From Sipunculus nudus (Eukaryota; Annelida; Sipuncula; Golfingiida; Sipunculidae), in the NCBI GenBank assembly GCA_026874595.1, contig CM049306.1, positions 83,110,142-83,174,141 of the forward strand: a stretch of 64,000 bases of DNA, in the 5' to 3' direction. The notes under the pieces were generated by a model, which was given only the letters and a program-made list of their open reading frames with translations, was not told the origin of the DNA and made no database searches. A program made the translations under genes and the position numbers. Numbering within the stretch: position 1 is the first letter of the stretch; every line of letters begins with the position of its first letter. Shown in pieces: positions 36,701 through 51,700 of the stretch.

Positions 36701-39700
36701 TGACAATCATACATCACCAATGTTAAGCTCCTTTTTTGCATAACACATATATGTTTATGATATTATTGTCTTTATACTTCATATCTTGGTAAGGCTTTCT
36801 GATGCATGCGCAGATAGATTACAATGGAAATGATTTTCCTGTAAAAAATATCTGGTAGATATTGAGACAGGATTTATGTGGTGATTGTGTAATTATTATC
36901 CAGCTTCAGTACCAGTGGAGCAGCTAAAGGCCAGTCAGCAATTGAATCACAGAGGGTCTTCCAGGAGACGTTACGTCAGGAAGGTCAGCTACAGGATGAC
37001 TCGGCCATGTTGATGCCGGAATGGACGCCTCCTCCCCCGTCATCTAGACCTGGATCAGCTACGCAGAAAGAGGAACAGGTAACAATAGTTACACAGTGAC
37101 AAGGCAACAGAATAAAAAATTATTTATATGGGATATTGCTAATACCGATACTCTTGTGTGTGGAAGCAGTAAATGACTGCCTGCCTGAAAAACTGTGGGC
37201 AAACAACTAGTGCCCCCTAGCGTCCAGCCTGACCAGCCCATTCATTCAACACAGCAGTGGGGGCACTGGACATAGTGTTTTAATTGCCGATCATCCTGAT
37301 ACTTATTATTTATCATATTTATCATGCTGTGTTAAAACGTTACAGAAACATGAACAGACATCAGAAATTGCTTCATTCGGCACGGTTTGCATTAGAATTT
37401 GACTTGAATCAACTGCCTTGTAAGATGATATAAGCAAACTGTACACAGGGTCTTTCATTCATTGATAAACAACATATTTTGCAAATTTCCTTGAATTTGT
37501 CATACATTTGGGTAGCAAACAATTGTAACCTCATATTAATTCAATGGTTATATTAATGAATTATAGTCCATAGCGTATATAAGCTAACAAAGTGGGGATT
37601 GTCAGTTTCGTCAATGCTAATGAGTGTCCGGCTGAATCACGCATGCCTGCCGAACAGAGCACCTGCTGCGCCAGCAAGTTGTTTTTCTCCTCCATCTAAA
37701 CGAGAATCTGCATTTGGGATACCCCTTATTGTATATTTATCATGTTTGATAGTGACTCTGAAGAGGAAGTGAACCTTTGCATTGGCTGTGGTACACTGTG
37801 AAAGTTAAAACTAATTTATTTTCACTTTCAGCAGAAGCCGGGTGTTTTATCTGTTAATCTTTTATTGAAGAATAAAAAAAATTGTTCCAAATTTTTTACC
37901 TTATCAGGCTTGTATATGTTTGAAGCTTCAGGGATTCCTTTTGAAACACTTAATCAAAAAAATTCTTGCTTGATGTTCTTTTATCTGAAAATTTGGCCAT
38001 TGTGACATTGTTTTACAGTGCAAATTATAAGGACCAGTAGTTAACATTAGCATGCATGTGTAATTACTTTTTTTAACATTTTTGCTATTAATCTGGGGCT
38101 TTTTTTTTCTGCTCAGATGACTGCTTTGGCATCATGCCCTTAAAGTCACTTTTTATATATATATCATCTTTTGATAGAGAAATATTTTTTATTTGCAGGA
38201 GAAAATGGAAAAACAGAAAGCTCTTGAGAATGATCAAATCTATACCACACCAACCCCTGTCCCAAGCGCTGACGCCACCTGGTTGGAAATAAAGGAAGCA
38301 GAGGTAAGAGAAGATTTCAGTCACCCAGCCATATCCCTGTTGGTATATTTTCCTTATCAAAAGGGTTATTTTTCTCCCTTTGTTCTACTCACAGACCTGG
38401 TGTGTCAGTGAAATATTGAGTTACTTCAGATGCAGCATAATATCTAAAAGAATGTTTAGTGTAAGGATGGAAAATGTTACAGATCTTTACTAAATCAAGA
38501 ATTTTTATGAATTCTCCACTGATTATAGCTATTAAAAGAATGGAATTAATTTTCACTGATCTGACTTTGTAAAATCAAAAATAATTCCTGAGAAAAGAAC
38601 TGAGAAGATATAAGTTTGTTCCGCATTGTCCACCTAGGGACATCTTATGACTATTGACTGGTATGATGGTAAGACTATTTGATTTGACAGTGTACATTTC
38701 ACTCGATTTCCCCCCCAGTATATACAGTACCACTGTTTCTTCATTACATATTTTAATATTGTGTGTATATATATATTATGTCATTTACAGGCTATCATAG
38801 AGGAGGATAAAAAATATGCCAGTCTGAAGAAGGACCTGCGTACTGAGATCAGGGACATGAGAAGGAAGGTAAACATTTTCAATTTTTTGTACACAAGTAA
38901 ACCCTTATTTCAATAAATGGTCCTTTGTCTTGACTGACAGTGACATTTCCCTTTTTCAGTACCAGATAACACAACCCTTGCCTCTTGTCTGTATTATTAC
39001 CTCCACAAAGCAATGGGGGTTATGTTTTTGGTGGTGTTTGTTTGTTTGTCTGTTAGCAGCATTACTGAAAAAATTCTTAAAGGATTTTGATGAAATTTTT
39101 AGGATAGCTTGGCAATGATACAAGGAACAATTGATTAAATTTTGGGGGTGATCTGGATCGCCATCTAGATCAAGGAATTTTTATAAGGAAAAATGCTGCA
39201 TTTCTGAAAATGCCATATAGGGGTAATGAGCTGCCTGGGCGGAGGTCTGCACTGTCTGAGCACATTTCTAGTTATGAGACTGATATTGTTTATCATGTTT
39301 CCTCACCAGATAAAGGGGTTTAACCAGTAGGATTGATGTGCCTTGTAAAAGGTATATGCTCTGCTGAGTGCTGTTATATATTAATAATGAGATAATGTAA
39401 TCCCTTTTGTTGTCTGTCACAGATACAAGCCATGATGAAGGATAATGAAGTGGTACCAGACATTGAGAAGTTAGGTCGAGAGGAGTTTGATCTGGACATT
39501 GAAGAACAATTACGACTTCAGGCTGCTGGAGACAGCCATGTCGGAAAGGTAGGATAATTACACTTATGGAACAGTCTATCCACAACAGCCAACTGGTATT
39601 CTACAAAAGAAGTCCTTGTCTTGTAAACATAAAGAATTTTATTTATACATACATACATACTTTTATAACACTGGAGAAAAACAACACTGTAAATTCACAA

Positions 39701-42700
39701 CAGTCTGTTTCACGGGATGCGACCCGATCATCAGATGAATGTTGTCTGATGATCAGGTTGCATCCCGTGAAACAGACTGTTGTGAATTTACAGTGTTGTT
39801 TTTCTCAAGTGTTATACCGCTCTGGCCTAGTCTGTAGGCCATAGAGCACTTTACAACGGAGGGTAACTTTACCTTCTACATACTTATATATATATTTTGT
39901 CATTTAGTGCAATAATTTGGTGGCCATTTATCAAGTACTTTGATAATAAGAATCCTATATTTAAAATTGCCTTCTTTCCAATAAAAAAATCCCAGGACCA
40001 GTATTTTAATCAATTTTCTTTGATTCATAAAACAACTTATATATAGCAAAAACATATCCACTATGCAGTACAGATGCTTTTGTTTGACTGAAAATTTTTT
40101 ACCCAATTTTTTTTAGATCCGGGAAGAGAAAGAGTTTGATAATCTAAGAAAGATGTATCTTGCTGATATAATTCGACGGGAATGCTGGGATGAAATGATG
40201 GTGAAAGGACGTGGCATTGGGGCATTTAACTCAAACCTTGAGGTCCATAATTATCCCATGAAGAAACGCAGCCGGGAAGAACTTGATCGTCTAGAAATTA
40301 TCACAAAACAGTGTAAACTCCAAGCCGAGGAACTGAAGGTGAGACAAAATTATCAGATCATCTAGAATTTTTCGCAAAACATTCAGAGAAAAAAGTTGTA
40401 ATAGACAATGTAAAGAGAATGTTAACCCTTATCAGCAGGTATACCTTTATATTACACTCAGTAAGTTGCCTACACACATACACAAATTAGCTGTAACAGA
40501 GAGGCATGAAGTATTCCTCACTGTTAGAGCTTCTGTGGCTCAGGGGTAGAGCACAGGACTCAATGCTGGGAGGTTGTGAGTTCAAATCTCAGCCGAAGCA
40601 ATGAGATTTGCACGGTCAGCCCCCCCCCCCCCCCCCCCCCCAGGTCAAGTGTCTGCAGGTTTAATGAGAAGACTGCCCCACAGCTGTGTAACACTCACAA
40701 ACAAGTGCATCTTTGGGGGGTTCCTCAGTGTTATGACCCAGCAATAGGGTTGATTACACACCCAGGACCAGCAAGTCTGGGTGAAACCAGGATACAAAAA
40801 TAATATGATAGTAAGCTCCTGCTACCGCCCTGGCACATAGTCTAAATTCAAAATGAAACTCTGTACATACTTTGATTAAGAATGAGATAAGAGAGCATAA
40901 AAAAATGGAGGCAGTCTACCTCAACCAAAAAAATCTTTAAAAAAAAGTATGTTTCTTTAAGCTTGGTTACTGAAGGATTTGTAATGTAATGAAGCTTGCT
41001 CCAATATCTTTACAGGCCAGAAGAGAACTGACAGAGGCTCATTCTAAGCCCAGTGCTGCAGCAGTAAGTATGTTATAGCGTCTATTAGATTTTAGCAGCT
41101 GTATGCCATGATTTAACTTTTGTAAATTACGTACATTTCATATTATCAGCAAAAAGGTTGTATTTTTTTTATTAGCTCAGCTGACTGTAAGTAATCTGAG
41201 CTTTAGCAATCACTCTTTGTCCGTCGTCCGTCTGGCCATCCGGGCGTCTGTCCATTAACAGGGCACAAATCGTAACTGCTGGACCTAGAATCTTGTAACT
41301 TAACATTATGAGAGGTCCATGAAAAATCTCATTGGAAACCAGAAATTAGGTCTCTGTTACCCATATTCTTTGAGCTATGGGGCCCCAAAGTACCCCCCAG
41401 AATAGTAAAAAATTTCATACAAAAACTTCAATATCTCATTAACTACATCACAGATGGTCATGATTTTTGGCATACATATTGATAAAGAGGTGTTCCATCA
41501 GTTCCTGCAGACTGGTGGCTCCTTCTGTATTTTTTACAAATTTTTTTCTCTATTTTTGAGACCTTTAAAAATGTGGACATCTGTTAACAGGGCACACATC
41601 CTAAAGACTGGACCTAGAATCTTCATTCTTGACACACAGGGAGACCCATGAAAAGTCTCCATGGAAACCTGAAATAATGTCTCTGTTACCCATAACTTTT
41701 GAGCTGTTGGGCTCCCAATTACCCCCCACCCCCCCAGAATAATGGCAAATTTGATAAAAAACAAACTGCAACATCTCAATAACTACAATACTGATGGTCA
41801 TGATTTTTGGCAAACATATTGATCATGAGATGTTTCATCAGTTTCTGCAGACTGGTGGCGCCACCTTTATTTTTACAATTTTTTACGAATTGTTTTCTCT
41901 ATTTTTGAGACCTTGAAAATGTGAACATCTGTCAACAGGGTACAATCGTAACAACTGGACCTATAATCTTCATTCTTGACACAGTGAGAGACCTATGAAA
42001 AGTCTTCATGGAAACCTGAAATAAGGTCTCTGTTACCCATAACTTTTGAGCTGTGGGGCTCCCAATTACCCCCCAGAATAATGGCAAATTTGATAAAAAC
42101 AAACTGCAACATCTCAATAACTACAACACTGATGGTCATGATTTTTGGCATACATATTGATCAAGAGGTGTTCCATCAGTTCCTGCAGACTGGTGGCGCC
42201 ACCTGTATTTTTACAATTTTTACAATTTTTTTTCTCTTTTTTGAGACCTTTTAAAATGTGGACATCTGTTAACAGGGCACAAATTGTTAAGACTGGACCT
42301 AGAATCTTCATTGTTGACACACTGAGAGACCTATGAAAAATCTCCATGGAATCCAGAAATTAGGTCTCTGTTACCCATATCCTTTGAGCTATGGGGCCCA
42401 AAACTACCCCCCCCCCCCCCCCGAATAGTAAAAAATTTCATACAAAAACTTCAATATCTCATTAACTACATCACTGATGGTCATGATTTTTGGCATACAT
42501 ATTGATCATGAGATGTTTCATCAGTTTCTGCAGACTGGTGGCGCCACCTGTATTTTTCGATTTTTTACGAATTGTTTTCTCTATTTTTGAGACCTTGAAA
42601 ATGTGAACATCTGTCAACAGGGTACAAATCGTAACGACGGGACCTATAATCTTCATTCTTGACACAGTGAGAGACCTATGAAAAGTCTCCATGGAAACCT

Positions 42701-45700
42701 GAAATAAGGTCTCTGTTACCCATAACTTTTGAGCTGTGGGGCTCCCAATTACCCCCCAGAATAATGGCAAATTTGATAAAAACAAAATGCAACATCTCAA
42801 TAACTACAACACTGATGGACATGATTTTTGGCATACATATTGATCATGAGGTGTTTCATCAGTTCCTGCAGACTGGTGGCGCCACCTGTATTTTTTTCAA
42901 ATTTTTACAATTTTTTTTTCTTTAGTTTTGAGACCTTTAAGGATGTAGTTATCTGTCAACAGGGTACAAATCGTAACAACTGGACCTAGAATCTTCATTC
43001 TTGACACACAGGGAGACCCATGAAAAGTCTCCATGGAAACCTGAAATTAGGTCTCTGTTACCCATATCCTTTGAATTATGGCACTCCAAAGTACAGCTCA
43101 GAATATTGGAAAATTTGATACAAAAGCTGAAGTATCTAAACAACTAATGCAGAGATCACCATGATTCTTTGCATGGATATTGACCATTAAGTGTTTTTGT
43201 TAGTTTCTGCAGACTGGTTGAGCCACCTATATTTTTTTTAAAGTTTATGTATTTTTTCTCTATTTTTGAGATATATAAATACAGACACAATCTTGGCCTG
43301 TAGGTTTAATCTGTTTGATGCTTCAGTTGAATGGGTATATACTACCATTCAGATGATAAAATTTCCTTTTGCGAAACTCTTCCCAGTCAGCTGAGCATCA
43401 TGACCCATGGGTCACTTGTTTATATATGCACCCCAGATGATTAAGAATGTTTATCACACCTCAGGTAAGACAGCATTCCTGCAGAAATATCAAATTACTT
43501 TGATAACATTTGTGGATTTCTATACTACTCTGAAAAAAAGCAATTTGATCTTCATAAGGAAGTATTTAACAAATTTTATACTAGTATGACTGTTGACCTC
43601 TATTATGTCATTAATTTGTTTTAAAAATACTTATTTGTCATCTGGTTTTGTTATTTAACAGTTTCAGCAAATATGTATGGTTTGTTTGCCTCCTGTAATC
43701 TCTGAATATCCAGGAAATATGTTATCATTTCCAGAAATATCACTAGCAAAATAAAAAATTCGAAACATACCCATAGCATTATTTTCTATTTAATGTTGAC
43801 TAAGTTCACATTAAAAACTGTTAAGCATGCATTCATACATGTGTTGAAACATATGTTATGCTGAAGATGTATTTGTGTTTGCTATATATGGCACGTTTTA
43901 TGTGTAATGAAATTCTCCTGCAGGAACAGACACCTCGTGTCACTAAACCAAAAACACCGGTAAAGTGGCTCTGTTTGCGAGTGGGGGACTTTGAACCCAT
44001 GCTTTGCTTTATAACCCCTACCCCAAAATATTACATATCATTACAAAATCGAGTGACAGATGAAAAAGTCTTAATCTACAATACAAGGTTGCATTCCTAA
44101 TGTAATTGGTGCAAGGAGGCCTTGCTTAGAGATCTGGGCTTCAAACAGGGGTTATTTCTGCTTTGGTTTAGGTTATAGTTTTGAATATTTCAAGTTTTTC
44201 GTGTTAAGCCTTATCCTATGACTAGGTTTCTCATTAAATATAGCTTATACTGTGCTAGCTATAGGAGAAACCTATATTGTAGCCAAATCAACTATGTATA
44301 CAAAAATAAAAGATAAATAATGCCATCATGTTATAAAGATAGATTATTACAAAATAGGTTCTGATTAGTCAGTTGTAACACCTTTTTATGTCTCACAGTT
44401 GTCTCCCTATGGAGATCTGCTATTGGTTGATTTCCCTCATGCATAATTCATTTGGATGATGACCCTGAAAAAAAATATTAAAAATGAATGCTGTTAATAC
44501 TATGAAATTAAGCAAAAGAAAATGTTGAACTTTACATTAAAGTGCACCTAATATTAATTCTTAACCATCGCATTAATAATTTTTAAGGTGTTTTAGAATA
44601 AAACTGATTTAATGACAGCATTTTTCTCCTCATTTAGTGAACTTAAAACATTACCAACAAATTTGCCTCTTAATATACCACATAAAATTTGAAACAACTG
44701 TCTGATGACCTACTTTTAAGTCTTGAAAAACAATCAGAGTACCTGAAATTTTTTATTCTTATGCCTCGCCTAATTCCTGAATTCTTAATTCCCGAGGGGA
44801 TTCCTCTTAATATTTTATTTTAATTCATTTCTGTTTTGCAGAATATGATATATTAAGTATCAAACACTACCATTTATAAGATTTAAACAATATAAACAGT
44901 TTATCAATCAGTAATTTCAGTATCCTGAACCATGCATTATAGGAATATGACACTGATAAGAAGTAAAGTTATTAAATCATCATGATATATTGTGGGTTCT
45001 GACAGCACTGGTAAATTTATCCTATATTGTAATCAGTACTGTGTCTACAGCACATAGCACAGCTTTAAACACAACTGCCAGGCACTGTTCTTAAATCACA
45101 AAAGTTGTATGCATGAGTATATTTATCAACCTTTGTCAACAGCTCTGTACACAGTAACACCTGACAAAAACACATATATTCTAGTATATGGTAAAATTAA
45201 AATGCAAATACAGTGCGTACCCCACAATTGCGACCACCCCACAATTACAACCATTTTGCTTGGTCCCGAATTTTTTTAGTTTATTTATGTTTAAAAATGA
45301 CTCAAAATTACAACCACCCCTGAATTCAGAATTACGACCAGATTTCCTGGCCCCAGCACTAATGCGACCCCGCTAATGTGACCACCGCTGAGAAGTACTG
45401 AAACAACATTTGTCACGTCTTGTCACAGACGCCTTAACGAAAGATCAAAGCGGGTAACAAGGTTTCTTAACCCGAGTGTTAATCTGGTCCCGCATATCTT
45501 CCCGACTCGGTGTCTTCGCTGAGACTCGTTGAGGTGTAGGTTATAGATCAAAAAGGGTAACCATTGGCCTCATTACTTAATGAGCCGGTCTGACCTGGGG
45601 TCAGATGCTAATTGCCCCTCCGTGATCACCTGTATTACAGCTACCCTAAGTGTTGGATTGCGATCTTAATATTTCAACTCATCACATATTGTTCGATCCT

Positions 45701-48700
45701 CATTGGTAAAATTAACGACCTAGTTAATCCTAAATGTTTTCATACGTTACTGACACTGGGTATTGTGCGGTCAGTAAAGTGTATAAATAAAGCTTGCATG
45801 GGGAGAAAATCCCTCACATTAACTTGCCTTTTCTGATAGATCATTGTCAGTTTATTTCTCTACTGGTTAAGTTTGCATTTAAATTGCTTGCTGTTAGGAC
45901 TCTGAAAGAGCTTTCCTTGAAGGATAAAGTGGCGTTAATCAAGGCGGCAACATCACGCGCAGTCAGCACCAAATGGCTCAGCAGTTTAGCGTCGGGAAAA
46001 CTCAAGTGCACGCAATATATACTCAAGCGGAAGGCTAAATATATGACAGCCACGTATTATGTTCAATATGCATTCAGTAGGTTGTAATCATATTGCCTTA
46101 GTGTTATTATTTGTTAATCATCAGTCACTACGTATGTGTACATGTATATTCATTTTATCATGAATAAATATGTTCAGCTACACACACACAAAAAAACATT
46201 CATAATAAGGGTTCTCCGCTAAGTAAAATATTTTGTTATAATTCACATTAAAGATATGCAATAGATAAACTCTGATGCACATAAAATATCAGCGTGTTAT
46301 ATGCGACCACGGTAAGAGTTTCACAAATACGACCACCCCCAAATTACGACCACTTTGCTCAGTCCCCAGGGTGGTCGTAATTGTGGGGTTCCACTGTACT
46401 AGGAACTGATATATATTTTAACAACAGATTTCATTTACAGAGCATTTCTTACACAAAACAAATATTAGTGTATCATGTAGTAAATAAAATGATTTTTAGC
46501 TGAATGGCTGCATGCAGTTTACTCAACCAACTCAGTTTAGGATGAAATGAAAATGAACACTTTGAATACATTGTTGTAAGTGTTATCATCAGTTTATCAA
46601 ATGCTACCAGCAGCAGTTGTTGATAATTTTTCTTTTTTGGTAATTACTATGTTTCCAGGATCCATAGATAACTGGAGTAGCATTTGTAAACAGAGCAACG
46701 ATGTATCCTGCACTAAACACAGAGAAAATAGTAAAGGCAAAAAATAACATAGACAAAATTTGTATAGAAAACATAGAATGGCGAAATGTTGCACTTGCAA
46801 AATAACACAGATTAAAATTACCTGTAATAATGGTACAAACAACAAATACAAAACACTGAATAGCTGTGTATACCCTACACTATTTCCTTTAGATCACATA
46901 GATTGAAATGTTGCAGCTATGCAAGAATTTGCTAAACCCTGATGTTTTCAATATTTATTGACTATATTTTTCCCCTTTTTCCTTCTTTGCTACCACTATA
47001 GTCTATGAGGATGGCTATAGCTGAAAAGTTTAATCTTGAACTGGAAGTGAGTTTGATGTGGTGGATTGTAGTCTATTGTACCTCACTACGAACTATAGTA
47101 CTTCATACTGTACTTGATCATACTAGGGAATTTTCTGTATGGGATGTGATTTGCTGTGCTTTGTATCACACAGGGCTAGAATATCATATCTGCCTTGTTG
47201 TACTAATTATTATGTATCGTGGATATGTATTGTACTGGTAGTATGTGGTATTGTATTGTGTAGTTCACAAAATTATTAAATAAGTGGTATTGTAGGATAT
47301 TTAAATAAGTACACTTTATATTCATATGAAGCAAATTCATAATGTGATTTGGTTGCTTTGCATTTTATATAATCAAACGTGTTTATTTAAAATGAATATG
47401 CACTCACAATATGTCCATATATTTGATATTAACTTAATATCTTTTTGTTCTTAACATGTATTGATTAGCTTCCTTTTTATATCTCAGCTAACTCATATTT
47501 ATTACAGGTTTAAATACTAGTATTATGCCTTTTTGTAACTAATAAAGAAGATAGTATTTCTTTTCATGACATACAACTGTTAAAATAAATAATTATTTTT
47601 TTCCTCAGCCTTTGGATGCAGATGATATGGTATTTCCTATTGTGTAAACAGTAGTGACCTAGAATTTTAGTTGTGTTTAATAAACTATCTGTATACCAAC
47701 TATAACTATCATGCCTATATAATAAAAAAAATAGAGATGATAGTCACAGTTGGTGGGATAAAATATCTGTTAGGGTCTGATTTCAATAAATTAGCTAAAT
47801 CTGGTTGTTTCAGTTTAAGCATGATGTATTCTCTATAGTATTGTACTAATTTTTACTTCATTTTGATGTGATAGCCATTTTGTATTGAATATTGTTACAC
47901 ATCCGTTTTCCAGCACTGTAATTTATACATGGCCAAACAATATATCTCCCTGCTTTAAAGAGCCTTTGCTATACCTGGTGTTGGGTTTTGTTAAACCTCA
48001 AAATATTTTTGTATCATTATCATCATCATTTTGATGACTGTGATTTGTAACTTATTTTATATTTTTGGTTTTAAACTGTATTTTCTAAGGATAACCCGCA
48101 ATTACATTCACAACTTTAACTTGATCACAAACGTAAGATTTGAAATATGTGGAAATAGAATAGAATTTGTTAATTAATTATCAATATCTGTTCTTTGTCT
48201 TAAGAATTGACTTTGATAAACAAAAATTTTCCATAATATACAAGCACACTTTAAAGAAGATTATTAGAGGTTGACAGGGACCCTTAAATTACAATTTTAT
48301 ATATTTTTTGTCATATATCTGATCATAAAAAGGAGAAAATGCAAACCAACAGGAGGGTTTATATACTGTTTATATGTAATGTAAGTACCTTAGGATGGTT
48401 TTGAGTTTGTTTTTGTGTTTGTTTTTATTAGATTGATGATGATGATCATGATGAAAATGATGAAGGAGAGAACAGTGAAGGGAAGGAGCAGCCCTCAACT
48501 ACCGGCAGCCTTGGTATGTCTGTCACCATAATACATAGCCATGAGTACATGACTCAGTTGACATTTATATTGGACCGATAGGGCATACTTATAGTTGTAA
48601 TCAAAGTCACACTGAACACTGCACTGCAGTGGTTATCCATCCTATTGCAGCAATGTCACTGTACGGAGCTGGCAAATATACAGGATTAATCAACGTGTGT

Positions 48701-51700
48701 TGAGTTACAATGGGAAATATTTATCACATAGCAGGTGTTCTTAGAAAGATCAAAAACATATCTAAGGATTTATCTTGTTTAGCAAATGACAATGTACCTG
48801 TAGATCCTACCAGCAGGTGTCCCAGTCCATTCCGCTACTTGGTGTGTTAAACCCATTCTCTTATCAGAAATTCAGTCATGTCCTTCTGAAATAATATGTT
48901 TTTACATTGTAGTTGATCACATAATGCAATAATAGAAATATATAAACCATAGCAATGGGTTTTTTTATATTTTATCTACCTTGATATTTACTTGAATCAT
49001 TTTTTGTAAAAATTTTGCAAGAATTTTCTTTTAAGACTACCTTTGTGTACAGTGGATTGAATGTGACTTACAGGAGCTCAGTATGGAGGACAAAATGAAC
49101 TGTTCTACAGTCAATTTGATCTTCACACACGAGAACAGAAAATACGCCAAATCATCCTTTTAGAGGTATATTTTTGCTGTGTCTTAGTTTGTACTTTTTT
49201 TCAATATTTCAAATAGATCTTGAGTTGACTTGATTATATCAAGTCTGATTATTCAGTGATTTATTATAGGTGTGTAGTAGCATTGACAATCTATACAGTC
49301 ATACAGTCAAATTCATCTTTTATGATAATCTTATGAAAACCTGTCAGTGCTGCACTTAACATTAATATTAGTTTGAAGATCTATGAATTTATTTTCTGCA
49401 ATTATCAGTTTTTCTGAGATCGCTCTCTTACAGTATAACCTAAGGAACAGAAGATCTTCTGATAATTATTAAATTTATTTTTAATTCTTTATCTTAATAT
49501 GGCTGGAGGACTAAATGCTATGATATATCTTAGAATTCTTAGCAGTGAAAATCAGTAAACCTCTGCCATTTTAGCAGATTATAAATTTTCTAGTGTTCTA
49601 ATTTATAAGTTATATGTAAAAGTAAAATTTACATCGAACTGCAATGAAGAAATTTGAAGGCCTTTATCAGCACACACAGACACATACGATTGTACAAATA
49701 CATAGCCTTTGATGTACTGATCATATAATGTAACCCTTTTTTGTCACAGGATGCCATCTACCGCATCAGGATGGAGTTCAACAAAGAGTTTGATGATGTC
49801 TATCAGAGAAAAGAACAAGAAATTGCCAAGATTAAGGATAAAAACCGTCGTATACGCAAGATCATTGAGGATCTTGACTTAGTAATGGATGTGTTTGAAC
49901 CAGAATTAGGTCCTCTAGAGAAACCAGAGATGCTGCTCCAAGTAGAAGACAAGGAGGTTAGGTTTTCTTCTGTTATCAGTTTGATGGTTTGGTTTTATAG
50001 AGGCAGACCAGAAGGAATATATTATTAATATGTATAGACCAGGAAGATCAACCTGGACAGGAAAAGTGTAATTTAGTTTCTGATTTTTGTGTGAATGTTT
50101 TCTGGGAGTGTATGACCCTAAATGTATTTAAAATACTGCATTTAAAAGACAGCTGCAGTTGCAGTTATTTAAATAAATCAAGCATAACCTCATAAGAAAT
50201 GACTGGTTACCTGTACTCTCATTCATGCCCACTATAGGCTCGTCTAGACCTTCTGTAAATGCAGTATTAATGCTGTAAGGGGTTTAACTTTCTTTGATAC
50301 TGTAGAAGTGGGTACTGAAAAATTGTGGGACTTGTGGGAGCTAAGGTCTTGGTTAATCAAATTCCTTTGCATTAAATCCCCAACATCACTCCTTGATTAA
50401 TAATAATAATCTGATATCATACGGTTATGGTCATCCTCACTCAGCAGACAGCGCCACAACAGGCCAAACATGTAATCCTATATAAAACATATTAGCCATA
50501 AAGTAATGTAATATATAAATGCGACAGGTGAAGGTGGAGAGGTACCTGACTGCTCAACAGAAGAAACAGCTGGAGAAGGAACAGAAGGAGGAGGAAGAAC
50601 GACGACTACGTGAGAAGGGAGACAATGCTCGGGAGCGAGCCCTCGATATGATGATGGGAGGAGTACTGGAAGTCAAAAAGGAAGATGAACTAAAGAAGGT
50701 AAGGCTCCCCACAGCAGCACACTCATGGTGGAGAGGTCAGTGTATTGAGCTGCAGAATAAATCATAGATGTTTTATCAGTGACCTAAAGTTGATTTTAGT
50801 CCATACTTGATGTATGCCAAAACTATGTGTCCTCCTGTACAAAAGCCTGATTTTTGGCCATTCCTTGATTTAAATATAACCTTATGTCCATGACCTGTCT
50901 TGTCACAATGGTCAATACTTGCATATGATATGGCAAGAATCTTTTAACGTGTAAGCAATAAATTGAAAGTTTTACCCAAGCAAAAAATACACTTAGGTTT
51001 ATTGCAAAAAGCAGGCCAATCAGTATCAGTCAATTTTCAGTCCATAAACAGTATAAACCTTTGAATTGTTTCCATCTCGATATCTAGATCATACATCAGA
51101 GAAATTAAAAATACAAGTCTACAATTTGTAGTTGATTTCTAATGATGAATAATTTGTGTTCTAAGTAGTATTTGTGAATTCATTTTTGCGTCAAAACAAT
51201 TTTATCAAAAAATAATAATAAGGATTGTAAATGCAAAATTTGAACAATGTTAAAGTAACATTTCTTTTCATGTTTATGTGGTCCATAGGCTTCTCTATAA
51301 AACCCTAATTTAAATTATTATATGATGTACTAACAGGACATACCCATCCCAGCCTTCATGCAGAGCAAACCAGAAGACGAGTGGTCTGAGGATGAGAAGA
51401 AAATGGTGCAGGAGTATGAGAAGAAGGTGAAGGAACTCCAGGAGGAGAGGGAAAAATACAGAAAGGTACACTACCTTATAAAACTTGACTATGATAAATA
51501 GTCCCTGTACTGGAGGTGTATTGTTATTTCGATGCTTCTGTGACTGCAAAACTGCAACTACATGTTCAGTTGCCAATAATAATACCTCTGGCAAAGGTCT
51601 TTGCTATAAGAATGTACCCTTTTCACCCATTAATGGGTATGTAGTGGTAATTGCTGGTTGGGAAAACAGTAGAGTTGATAAAACCTAGCTACATGGCTTG

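Noticed and set aside
40529-40600. Functional tRNA gene.
   Set aside because: The anticodon stem fails to pair and a SINE-like tail follows, so I call it a SINE head.
47005-47241. 78-codon frame beginning in CFAP43 exon 23.
   Set aside because: Beyond 47046 it reads through a good GTGAGT donor into repetitive intron sequence.
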